A DNA stretch of 6,064 bases from Longimicrobium sp. (GCA_030446945.1 JAUJMI010000242.1:1-6064); one strand, 5' to 3'. Counted from the stretch's first letter, positions 1 to 5,036 are shown. The notes: a model not told the origin generated them from the letters alone. Numbers and translations: made by a program.

Positions 1-43
1 TCGGAGCGCAGCGCCTGCATGGGATCGTGCGCCGGGAAAGGGC

Positions 44-69
44 GGGCAGACACCCGGGTCTGGCCCTAC
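44..69 (-). repeat. Degenerate GTAG-headed REP-like palindrome
   Basis: On the minus strand this reads GTAG followed by an imperfect palindrome. On the plus strand GGGCAGAC (44-51) pairs with GTCT-GCCC (58-61 and 63-66), with one bulged G at 62 and loop ACCCGG. It has the same head and orientation as the three elements between 2875 and 3046, so I read it as a decayed member of that family. The rest of 1-292 shows no supportable gene: the open frames crossing it run through the riboswitch or out of frame with the M23 gene, and no clear promoter is visible. Confidence 0.45.
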
Positions 70-270
70 TCGAATCGCCCCGCGTCCCAACTTCAACCCC
101 TGCAACAGCTTCCAACAAGACTCTGGCGGACCCCTCCGGAGCCCCCTACCTTGGCCTCCGTCCCAGCGACAATCCAGCCCCATCGCGCCCCGCCGCACCT
201 CCGGCGTGGAGGCGCGTGTTCCCCCCCGCCGCCAGACGCGCGGCGGACGCAGGCCCCGCGGTTCCTCACG

Positions 271-287
271 CCCGGAACACGTCCGGG
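271..287 (+). other. Short hairpin just upstream of the riboswitch aptamer
   Basis: CCCGGA (271-276) and TCCGGG (282-287) form a perfect 6-bp stem with loop ACACG. It ends a few nucleotides before the first conserved part of the aptamer, so it would lie in the same 5' leader. It could be a leader stabiliser or an accessory stem. There is no T-tract after it, so it is not a terminator by itself. Confidence 0.4.
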
Positions 288-292
288 AACTC

Positions 293-382
293 ACGAAACG
301 GCAAATCCGGCGAAAGCCGGAGACGCAAAGCTACGAGGCTACCGCGGGCTCCCCGCCCGCCACGCCAGTCGAGCCGCCGATC
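293..382 (+). promoter_or_regulatory. GEMM-I (cyclic-di-GMP-I class) riboswitch in the M23 leader
   Basis: The hallmark layout of the GEMM-I aptamer is present. GGCAAA (300-305) leads into a perfect 6-bp stem TCCGGC/GCCGGA (306-311 and 316-321) capped by a GAAA tetraloop (312-315). The invariant GACGCAAAGC follows (322-331). The second arm contains CGAGGCTACC (334-343) and a GCGGGC/GCCCGC hairpin (344-349 and 355-360), and returns as CCAGTCGAG (365-373). CGA (334-336) pairs with TCG (369-371), where the usual family sequence has CGG/CCG, so this pair looks compensatory. The base stem CGGC (299-302) pairs with GCCG (376-379). The G before CAAA (301) corresponds to G20 of the Vibrio Vc2 aptamer, which favours c-di-GMP over cGAMP. 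No terminator lies between aptamer and start codon; the weak GAG ribosome site (383-385) lies just past the closing stem, so translational control is the likely mode (inference). Confidence 0.85.
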
Positions 383-394
383 GAGACACCCACC

Positions 395-1003
395 ATGTAC
401 CAGCCCCACACCCCACGCCGCCATCGGTGGCACCCGCTCGCCGTCGTCGTCGCGCTGCTGCTCGCGCTGGTCGCGCCGGCCGCCGCGCAGGGCACCCACA
501 CCTTCGCCTCCGCCATCGCCGCGGACCCGACGGACGAGCTGCGCGCGCGCCACCTGCTGATCCCCGTGGAGGGGATCACGGCGGCGCAGCTGCGCGACAC
601 GTACAGCTCCGCGCGCTCCGGTGGCCGCGCGCACGACGCCATCGACATCCACGCCCCGCGCGGCACCCCGGTGCGCGCGACGGCCGACGGCACCATCCGC
701 AAGCTCCACTCGGGCGAGCGCGGCGGCCTTTCGCTCTACCAGATGGACGACGACGGCCGCACGCGCTTCTACTACGCCCACCTGGATCAGTACGCCGAAG
801 GGGTCGCCGAGGGACGCCGCGTGCGCCGCGGCGACGTGATCGGCTACGTCGGCGACACGGGGAACGCCCAACCCGGCGACTACCACCTGCACTTCTCCAT
901 CGCCATCCTGGACCACCCCTCGCGCTGGTGGGAGGGGACGAACCTGAACCCGTACGACGTCCTCGCCCGCGCCCCGTCGCGGCTGGCCCACGGCGGCCAG
1001 TAA
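395..1003 (+). CDS. Secreted M23-family (LytM-type) peptidoglycan endopeptidase
   Basis: A 202-residue zinc metallopeptidase that probably cuts peptide cross-links in peptidoglycan outside the inner membrane. An N-terminal signal peptide is clear: basic residues up to about 13, a hydrophobic stretch from about 15 to 28, and a likely cleavage at APAAA-QG near residue 31. The catalytic M23 domain spans about 50-190 with all expected residues: H80 and D84 in the HxxxD motif (HDAID), H129 in YYAHL, and H164/H166 in the HLH motif. There is no N-terminal coiled coil or LysM domain, so it is a minimal secreted hydrolase. The ATG at 395 is chosen because it directly precedes the signal peptide and lies just after the riboswitch; the frame is open further upstream, but that stretch is aptamer RNA. 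Its only Shine-Dalgarno candidate is a weak GAG 9 nt upstream. The gene is monocistronic, closed by a strong terminator. Whether it is a hydrolase or a LytM-type regulator is not settled, but intact zinc ligands favour an active enzyme. Confidence 0.94.
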   Translation: MYQPHTPRRHRWHPLAVVVALLLALVAPAAAQGTHTFASAIAADPTDELRARHLLIPVEGITAAQLRDTYSSARSGGRAHDAIDIHAPRGTPVRATADGTIRKLHSGERGGLSLYQMDDDGRTRFYYAHLDQYAEGVAEGRRVRRGDVIGYVGDTGNAQPGDYHLHFSIAILDHPSRWWEGTNLNPYDVLARAPSRLAHGGQ

Positions 1004-1010
1004 GCCGATT

Positions 1011-1048
1011 CGAAGCCCCGGCCGCCCCGGCCGGGGCTTCGTCGTTTT
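1011..1048 (+). terminator. Rho-independent terminator of the M23 gene
   Basis: A 14-bp perfect GC-rich stem (1011-1024 with 1028-1041) with loop CCC is followed by TCGTTTT. It begins 7 nt after the M23 stop codon. The T-run is on the plus-strand side only, so it serves the M23 gene rather than the converging M20 gene. Confidence 0.92.
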
Positions 1049-1074
1049 GACCTGCGAAGCCGGCGGCACCGACT

Positions 1075-1092
1075 GGTACACGGGGATGTACC
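1075..1092. repeat. Perfect 6-bp inverted repeat, GGTACA / TGTACC
   Basis: GGTACA (1075-1080) and TGTACC (1087-1092) are separated by CGGGGA. It lies in the spacer between the M23 terminator and the M20 gene. It could be a small hairpin or a protein-binding dyad. Nothing adjacent identifies its role. Confidence 0.35.
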
Positions 1093-1130
1093 TGAGCACC
1101 ATGCCCCGCGTCCTGATCCGCTTAACCGCG

Positions 1131-1224
1131 CCTCACCAGAGACCACAGAGGGGCACAACAAGAGGAAGGCGGTTTCGCGGTGTCCTCCGTGCCCATTCCG
1201 TTCCTTCCGTGGCTCTGCGTGGGA
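1131..1224 (-). repeat. Dispersed imperfect palindromic repeat, copy 1
   Basis: Read on the minus strand it contains CACGGAGG, then ACCGCGAAACCGCC, then a TTCCTC tract and GTGCCCCTCTGTGG, ending in CTCTGGTGAGG. The order and wording match the element at 4954-5034 read on the plus strand, so the two are copies of one family in opposite orientation. GGGCAC and GTGCCC can close a long imperfect hairpin. It begins 7 nt after the M20 stop codon and could act as the 3' structure of that transcript. No U-rich terminator was found for M20. Confidence 0.6.
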
Positions 1225-1231
1225 CGGCCGT

Positions 1232-2746
1232 TCATCTCGTGCCCTCCATCACCGCCGCGAAGGTGCGGATGGCTTCCCACAGGTTGCCCAGGCGCAGATT
1301 CTCGTTCTCGGCGTGCTGGTTGTTGTCCGGGTTGACGGTGGGGAGGAGGATCACCTGCGTCCCCAGCACCTCCGGGAACCACGCCGCCGGGATGCTTCCG
1401 CCCATGGTGGGGATGACGACCGGCGGGAGCGCGGAGCCGGCGCGGACGGCTTCCACCACCCGGCGCGCAACGGGGTGGCCGAACGGGGTGCGGATGCCCC
1501 CGTACCCGCTCTCCCGCGCCAGCACGCGGGCGATGCGCGGGTGCGCGGCGCGGGTGGCGGAGTCGGGGTCCTCGCTCACCAGGTGGAAGCCCTGCGCGCG
1601 GATGTGCGCCATCAGGCGCTCCACCTGCCGCTCCGGAGCCACGGCCGGAACCACGCGCATGTCCAGCTCCGCCACCGCGCGGTCCGGGACCAGCGTGCGC
1701 GCCTGCGGTCCCACGTACAGCGACGACAGCCCGCGCACGTTCAGCGACGGCTCCGCGATGCTCTCCAGACGCCGCACGCCGCGCCCGCCCTCCGGCACCG
1801 CGAACCCGAATGCGGCCGGCTCGTCGTCGGGAAGCGCCGCGATGGCCGCGCGCTCTTCGGGCGACAGCGGCAGGACGTCGTCGTACCACCCGCGGATGGT
1901 GACCCGCCCCGAGTCGTTCTTCATGGAGGCGAGGAGGCGCGCCAGCTCCATCGCGGGGTTGGGCGCCCAGTTGCCGTAGTGGCCGCTGTGCAGGGGCCGG
2001 TTGGGCCCGTACACAGTGATCTGCGCCGACGTGATCCCCCGCGCCCCGAACACCAGCGTGGGCCGCCCGGAGGGGTCCTGCGGCCCGTCGGCCATCACCA
2101 CCAGGTCGCTGCGCAGGAGCGCGCCGTGCTCGCGGACGATGCGCTCCAGCTGCGGCGACCCGGCCTCCTCGTCGCCCTCGAAGAGGAACTTCAGGTTCAC
2201 GCGCGGGGCCCGCCCGGACGCGCGCAAGGCATCCAGCGCGGCCATCAGCGCCACGATCGGACCCTTGTCGTCCGACGACGAGCGGGCGTAGAGGCGCCAC
2301 TCCGGGTCGAACGGCCCGCGCGCGGGGATGGGGATGATGCGCCCGCCGCGCTCCAGCGCCCGGTCGCGCAGCACGGGCTGCCACGGGCCGTGCCCCACCC
2401 AGCGGGCGGTGTCCACCGGCTGTCCGTCGTAATGGGCGTAGATGAGGAGCGTGGTGCGCGCCCCCGGCGCCGGCAGCTCGCCGAACACCATCGGCGGCCC
2501 ACCCCCCTCCAGCAGCCGCGTCCTGATCCCGCGCCGCCCCATCATCTCCAGCAGTGCCGTGGCGTTGCGGCGGATGTTGACGCTGTCGCTCGCCACGTTC
2601 GGGATAGCGAGGAAGCGCACCAGCTCCCCGATCACCTCCGGCTGGTGCGCGTCCACGTACGCCCGCACCGGGTCGCCGCGCTGCCCCTGGAGCGCCGCGG
2701 GCAGCAGGACGGTCAGGATCGTGGGCCAGAGGGTGCGGCGTTTCAT
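1232..2746 (-). CDS. Exported M20-family metallopeptidase (dipeptidase/carboxypeptidase-like)
   Basis: A 504-residue di-zinc peptidase of the M20/M25/M40 group, which removes amino acids from small peptides or hydrolyses dipeptides. The N-terminus (basic MKRR, then a hydrophobic run ending near residue 20) looks like a signal peptide, implying an exported enzyme. Family residues are present in order: H105 and D107 in HYDGQP, bridging D159 in SSDDKG, catalytic E193 and ligand E194 in EGDEEAGS, D220 in ADGP, H253 in LHSGHYGN at the dimerisation (lid) region, and H478 in NNQHAEN near the C-terminus. Length and order fit the larger carnosinase-like M20 members. The ATG at 2746 is chosen because it starts the signal peptide; the open frame further upstream runs into repeat-rich spacer. 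Only a weak GGA ribosome site precedes it. It converges on the M23 gene, and both products act outside the cytoplasm. The exact substrate cannot be read from sequence. Confidence 0.94.
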   Translation of the reverse strand: MKRRTLWPTILTVLLPAALQGQRGDPVRAYVDAHQPEVIGELVRFLAIPNVASDSVNIRRNATALLEMMGRRGIRTRLLEGGGPPMVFGELPAPGARTTLLIYAHYDGQPVDTARWVGHGPWQPVLRDRALERGGRIIPIPARGPFDPEWRLYARSSSDDKGPIVALMAALDALRASGRAPRVNLKFLFEGDEEAGSPQLERIVREHGALLRSDLVVMADGPQDPSGRPTLVFGARGITSAQITVYGPNRPLHSGHYGNWAPNPAMELARLLASMKNDSGRVTIRGWYDDVLPLSPEERAAIAALPDDEPAAFGFAVPEGGRGVRRLESIAEPSLNVRGLSSLYVGPQARTLVPDRAVAELDMRVVPAVAPERQVERLMAHIRAQGFHLVSEDPDSATRAAHPRIARVLARESGYGGIRTPFGHPVARRVVEAVRAGSALPPVVIPTMGGSIPAAWFPEVLGTQVILLPTVNPDNNQHAENENLRLGNLWEAIRTFAAVMEGTR

Positions 2747-2874
2747 CGGCGTATCCGTCGGTGCGGAGGATGGCGTGGGTGCTGGCGTATGGTAACGTGG
2801 CGATCTGTGGTGCGACAGGTGGGCGCTTCCAGCCATCCTCGCGGTCAGCGGTGGCCGTCGCGGGGGAAGGCACA

Positions 2875-2899
2875 GGCAGCCACGTGGGGCTGCCCCTAC
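2875..2899 (-). repeat. GTAG-headed REP-like palindrome A
   Basis: On the minus strand GTAG (2899-2896) is followed by a G and a 7-bp perfect stem, GGCAGCC/GGCTGCC (plus coordinates 2875-2881 and 2888-2894), with a 6-nt loop. A GTAG head followed by an imperfect palindrome is the known form of REP elements mobilised by RAYT transposases. No RAYT gene is in the window. Confidence 0.65.
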
Positions 2900-2943
2900 G
2901 TGGCGTCTGAGCCGGGAGCGGCGGTCGAGGCGGGGGCGAGGGC

Positions 2944-2980
2944 GGGCAAACACGCAGGGGACACGCAGGGCTGCCCCTAC
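2944..2980 (-). repeat. GTAG-headed REP-like element B with internal 11-nt duplication
   Basis: It has the same head as its neighbours (CTAC on plus, 2977-2980). Only the outer GGGCA/TGCCC stem (2944-2948 with 2972-2976) is intact. The loop is expanded by a tandem copy of ACACGCAGGG (2950-2959 and 2961-2970), consistent with replication slippage in an older element. Confidence 0.5.
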
Positions 2981-3022
2981 GAGATCTGTGCGTGGTGCGG
3001 CGGTCGAGGCGGGGCGGAGGGT

Positions 3023-3046
3023 GGGCGCGATGAATCGCGCCCCTAC
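3023..3046 (-). repeat. GTAG-headed REP-like palindrome C (most perfect copy)
   Basis: On the minus strand GTAG (3046-3043) is followed at once by an 8-bp perfect stem, GGGCGCGA/TCGCGCCC (3023-3030 with 3035-3042 on plus), with a 4-nt loop. This is the clearest member of the local family and defines it. All copies point the same way. Confidence 0.7.
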
Positions 3047-3171
3047 GAGGGCGTGCGCGAACGCGGCGGAGGGGGCAGCGAGGAACGAGCGGGGGGTGAG
3101 GGGCTCCGCCGACGCGCGCCGAAGTAGCGTTGCGCGGACGGTGGCAACGATCCGGGGGATTGCGGGATCGA

Positions 3172-3181
3172 AACCTTTGTG
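3172..3181 (+). promoter_or_regulatory. Candidate promoter-like motif AACCTTTGTG before the 3238 gene
   Basis: AACCTTTGTG lies 56 nt before the ATG. A near-identical AACGTTTGTG lies 59 nt before the DoxX-like gene. The TTTG core resembles the -7 box (TAnnTTTG) of Bacteroidetes promoters, but no matching TTG box sits at the proper distance, so this is only a candidate. Confidence 0.25.
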
Positions 3182-3222
3182 TGCCCGGCCCCGTTTCCGG
3201 AGCAGCCCCCCGTCGTCCCTTC

Positions 3223-3229
3223 GAAGGAG
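3223..3229 (+). promoter_or_regulatory. Strong ribosome binding site GAAGGAG for the 3238 gene
   Basis: GAAGGAG ends 8 nt before the ATG at 3238, a near-ideal Shine-Dalgarno sequence. It fixes the start, although the frame is open 36 codons further upstream. Confidence 0.88.
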
Positions 3230-3237
3230 CTTTCGTC

Positions 3238-3753
3238 ATGCGTGCCCTTGTTCTGCTCTGCGCCGCCCTCTCGCTCGCCGCCCCCGCCCACGCGCAGGGT
3301 GGCCACACCCGTACCGGTTCCGACACCCGCTTCGTCGAGCGCCAGCCGCTTCGCCGCGCCACCTCCGCCATCCAGACGCGCGGCGGCGAGGTGGCCCTCC
3401 TCCTGATCGACCGCAAGCTGGTGATGCAGCTCACCGACCGCGGCCTCAGCAAAATGGACCGCGACATGGACGCCGATGCGAAGCAGGAGGAGTCTGGCCT
3501 CGCACGGGTGATTGCCGGGATGGTACGCAGCGGCGTCCGCACGATGCTGGACCGCGGCATGGAGTACCCCATCTCCGAGCTGCGCGAGGCGCGCTACGAG
3601 AACGGTCGCCTGGTCCTGGAGAACCGCGAGGGCAAGTCGATCTTCGATGACGTGCGGGTGAACGACGACCAGGTGATGGAGAGCTTCTCGCCCGCCGAGG
3701 CGCGCGCCTTCGCCGCCCGCGTCAACCAGGCCCGCCGGCGCGTCGACATGTAG
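3238..3753 (+). CDS. Small exported protein of unknown function
   Basis: A 171-residue protein I do not recognise as a named family. It starts with a textbook signal peptide (hydrophobic residues 4-17, likely cleavage at AHA-QG near residue 19), so the mature form of about 150 residues is exported. The mature chain is charged and soluble-looking, without cysteines, further membrane spans or lipobox. The middle carries a hydrophobic strand-like run (VALLLIDRKLVMQL) and a charged helix-like stretch (about 72-90). The last 60 residues, from YPISELREARYENG to the end, look like alternating strands closed by a C-terminal helix (SPAEARAFAARVNQA), a pattern seen in small PH-like folds; that is a guess from pattern only. 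The start is set by the strong GAAGGAG site. The gene has its own terminator, so it appears to be a stand-alone, well-expressed unit. Confidence 0.85.
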   Translation: MRALVLLCAALSLAAPAHAQGGHTRTGSDTRFVERQPLRRATSAIQTRGGEVALLLIDRKLVMQLTDRGLSKMDRDMDADAKQEESGLARVIAGMVRSGVRTMLDRGMEYPISELREARYENGRLVLENREGKSIFDDVRVNDDQVMESFSPAEARAFAARVNQARRRVDM

Positions 3754-3773
3754 CGCGGATCAGAAGCCTGAAA

Positions 3774-3816
3774 GAAGCGCCGCCGCGATTCCGAGTCGCG
3801 GTGGCGCTTCCGTTTT
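3774..3816 (+). terminator. Rho-independent terminator of the 3238 gene
   Basis: A 15-bp stem (3774-3788 with 3796-3810, one G-T pair) with loop TTCCGAG is followed by CG and TTTT (3813-3816). It lies 20 nt after the stop codon and isolates this gene from the DoxX-like unit. Confidence 0.92.
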
Positions 3817-3844
3817 GAAGGGGAATACTACAGCCGCTTGAGAC

Positions 3845-3854
3845 AACGTTTGTG
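3845..3854 (+). promoter_or_regulatory. Candidate promoter-like motif AACGTTTGTG before the DoxX-like gene
   Basis: Differs in one base from AACCTTTGTG at 3172-3181 and sits at nearly the same distance (59 versus 56 nt) from its start codon. The shared wording and spacing suggest a common promoter or operator element. No standard partner box is visible. Confidence 0.25.
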
Positions 3855-3913
3855 CCATCCGCGATCCGGCACCATCTTGAGGATTCTACCCGCAACCCGT
3901 ACGAGGAGGGAGG

Positions 3914-4333
3914 ATGAGGCAGAGATCGCTGCTCCTGCTGCGCGTCTCCATCGGCCTGCTGATGGTGTTCTGGGGGATCGACAAGCTGGTGAACGTGGAG
4001 CACGGGATGCAGGTGTCGGAGGGGTTCTACCTGGGGCTGTTCTCCACACCGGTGCTCCTCCAGGTGTTCGGCGTGCTCCAGGTGCTGCTCGGGCTCCTGG
4101 TGATCGCCGGGGTGGCGCGCAACCTCCTCTATCCGGCGCTCCTGGCCATCACCGGGGCCACGGCGCTCGGCGTGTGGAAGTCCATCGTCGATCCCTGGGG
4201 ATGGTACCTCCAGGGGAGCAACGTGCTCTTTTACCCCTCGCTCATCATCTTCGCGGCGAGCCTGGTGCTCTGGGCTTTCCGCGACGACGACACCCTCGCG
4301 CTGAGCCGCGGACGGCGCGGTGCGGCGGGGTAG
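3914..4333 (+). CDS. DoxX-like four-helix integral membrane protein
   Basis: A 139-residue inner-membrane protein. Four hydrophobic segments can be seen, at about 5-24, 45-68, 72-90 and 102-121, with a short charged C-terminal tail. The first helix with LLRVSIGLLMVFWGIDKLVN matches the typical opening of DoxX/DoxX-like proteins (an Arg and a Gly-rich helix leading to a DK or H-K element), and the length is usual for that superfamily. Proteins of this group are linked in some organisms to quinone or thiosulfate redox and to oxidative stress, but the label does not fix a function here. The ATG at 3914 follows a purine-rich run with AGGAGG (3904-3909) and GGGAGG directly before the start, so translation should be efficient. 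The membrane protein at 4366 begins 32 nt after its stop and is probably co-transcribed. Confidence 0.82.
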   Translation: MRQRSLLLLRVSIGLLMVFWGIDKLVNVEHGMQVSEGFYLGLFSTPVLLQVFGVLQVLLGLLVIAGVARNLLYPALLAITGATALGVWKSIVDPWGWYLQGSNVLFYPSLIIFAASLVLWAFRDDDTLALSRGRRGAAG

Positions 4334-4365
4334 GGCCTCGTGCGCGTGCTGAGAGCGTGTCTCCG

Positions 4366-4818
4366 ATGATAGCGAACCGCGTGAGTCCCGCACGCGCGCT
4401 GGTTGTCACGGCCGCGCTGTGTCTCGCCGGCGGAGTGGCGGGCGCGGGGCTCGGTGTGTGTCTCCTCGCGATCCTCAGCCTGGTGGTGGATGGTCCCGGC
4501 GGGTTCCCGTACGTCGTGCATGCGTACGCCGTAGCGGGGGCGGTGGGTGGGGTGCTGGGCGGCGTGCTCGTTCCGGTCAGCGCGTGGACGCTGCTGCGCC
4601 GGGTGCCCTTCGGCCTCGTCTTCGCGGGCGCGTCCGTCGGCACCGCCGCGGGCGGAACGCTGGGGCTTCTGCTTTCCGGGCTCGATCCGCTCGTCGCGGT
4701 GGCCGGCGCGGTCGGCGGGTACTTCCTCTCCGCTGCCATCCTGTACGGCCGCTCACGGCGCGCCCAGTCGCCCCCGGCGACCGCCCACGCCCCCGAGCTC
4801 CCCGGCTCACGGGGCTGA
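4366..4818 (+). CDS. Glycine-rich four-helix membrane protein of unknown function
   Basis: A 150-residue protein with four predicted transmembrane helices, at about 11-41, 49-75, 81-104 and 107-128, and a short hydrophilic, proline-rich C-terminal tail. The helices are full of Gly/Ala small-residue patterns (GGVAGAGLG, AVGGVLGG, GTAAGG, GAVGGYF), which allow tight helix packing. I do not recognise a family with confidence, and there are no conserved polar or catalytic residues that suggest transport chemistry. The start at ATG 4366 is the first in-frame ATG after the DoxX-like stop; it has no good Shine-Dalgarno sequence, and the in-frame GTG at 4381 is an alternative. Spacing of 32 nt suggests an operon with, and perhaps translational dependence on, the DoxX-like gene. 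No U-tailed terminator follows; the hairpin at the stop codon (4804-4821) lacks a T-run. Confidence 0.75.
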   Translation: MIANRVSPARALVVTAALCLAGGVAGAGLGVCLLAILSLVVDGPGGFPYVVHAYAVAGAVGGVLGGVLVPVSAWTLLRRVPFGLVFAGASVGTAAGGTLGLLLSGLDPLVAVAGAVGGYFLSAAILYGRSRRAQSPPATAHAPELPGSRG

Positions 4819-4953
4819 GCCAGGCCGCGGCCAACGACGCGCGCGCGGACGTGGAACGCCGCGCCTCAGAGCGCGCTGGGCGGCGGCCGGCTTCGCTGAT
4901 CCGTCTGCCTTGCCGGGCACCTGCGCGGCCCGCCACATTCGCGGGAACAGCAT

Positions 4954-5034
4954 CACACGGAGGGAACCGCGAGCCGCGGAGAAACCCTCTTCTCTTTTCT
5001 CGCCGTGCCCTCCGTGTCTCTCTGTGAGGCCGCA
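4954..5034 (+). repeat. Dispersed imperfect palindromic repeat, copy 2
   Basis: Outer arms ACACGGAGGG (4955-4964) and CCCTCCGTGT (5008-5017) form a 10-bp perfect inverted repeat. An inner pair GAGAAA/TTTCTC (4979-4984, 4996-5001) can stack inside. The right end CTCTCTGTGAGGCCGC matches the end of copy 1 (1131-1224, minus strand). The element runs to within 3 nt of the next start codon and supplies its GAGG ribosome site. The spacer before it (4819-4953) shows no gene. Confidence 0.65.
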
Positions 5035-5036
5035 GT

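Larger units (their letters stand above)
2747..3237. other. 491-nt divergent spacer rich in palindromic repeats
   Basis: This gap between the divergent M20 gene and the 3238 gene holds no supportable gene. It contains three GTAG-headed palindromes, two imperfect copies of a GCGGTCGAGGCGGGG-containing module 79 nt apart (about 2915-2948 and 2994-3026), and, nearer the 3238 gene, small dyads CGTTGC/GCAACG (3128-3133, 3144-3149) and CGATCC/GGATCG (3148-3153, 3165-3170). Promoters for both flanking genes must lie here, but I cannot place standard -35/-10 boxes with confidence. Confidence 0.7.

Noticed and set aside
19..1050. Long plus-strand open frame across the riboswitch, M23 gene and its terminator
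   Set aside because: Out of frame with the M23 gene; the product is Arg/Pro/Ala-rich low-complexity sequence, typical of shadow frames in GC-rich DNA.
266..1102. Minus-strand open frame starting MVLRYIPVYQSVPPA over the terminator and M23 gene
   Set aside because: It is antisense to the M23 gene through its whole length, has low-complexity Val/Gly/Arg composition, and crosses the terminator stem and part of the riboswitch.
2875..3046. Possible CRISPR array, because of repeated spaced units
   Set aside because: Only two or three diverged units with GC-rich related linkers. Repeats are not identical, spacers are not unique, and no cas gene is near.
1313..3127. 604-residue plus-strand open frame antisense to the M20 gene
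   Set aside because: His/Arg-rich shadow of M20 codons that also reads through the REP cluster. No domain and no ribosome site.
1122..3572. 816-residue minus-strand open frame
   Set aside because: It overlaps the clearly real M20 gene in another frame and runs antisense into the 3238 gene. Composition is Arg/Pro/Gly-rich with no recognisable motif.
3838..3904. Sigma-70-like boxes (TTGAGA at 3838; TTGAGG with TACGAG near 3899) before the DoxX-like gene
   Set aside because: The first has no acceptable -10 box, and the second would start transcription almost at the start codon. Neither is convincing.
4800..4821. Hairpins at the end of the 4366 gene (CCCCG/CGGGG and GGCTCA/TGAGCC)
   Set aside because: They overlap the stop codon and have no following T-run, so they are not supportable as an intrinsic terminator.
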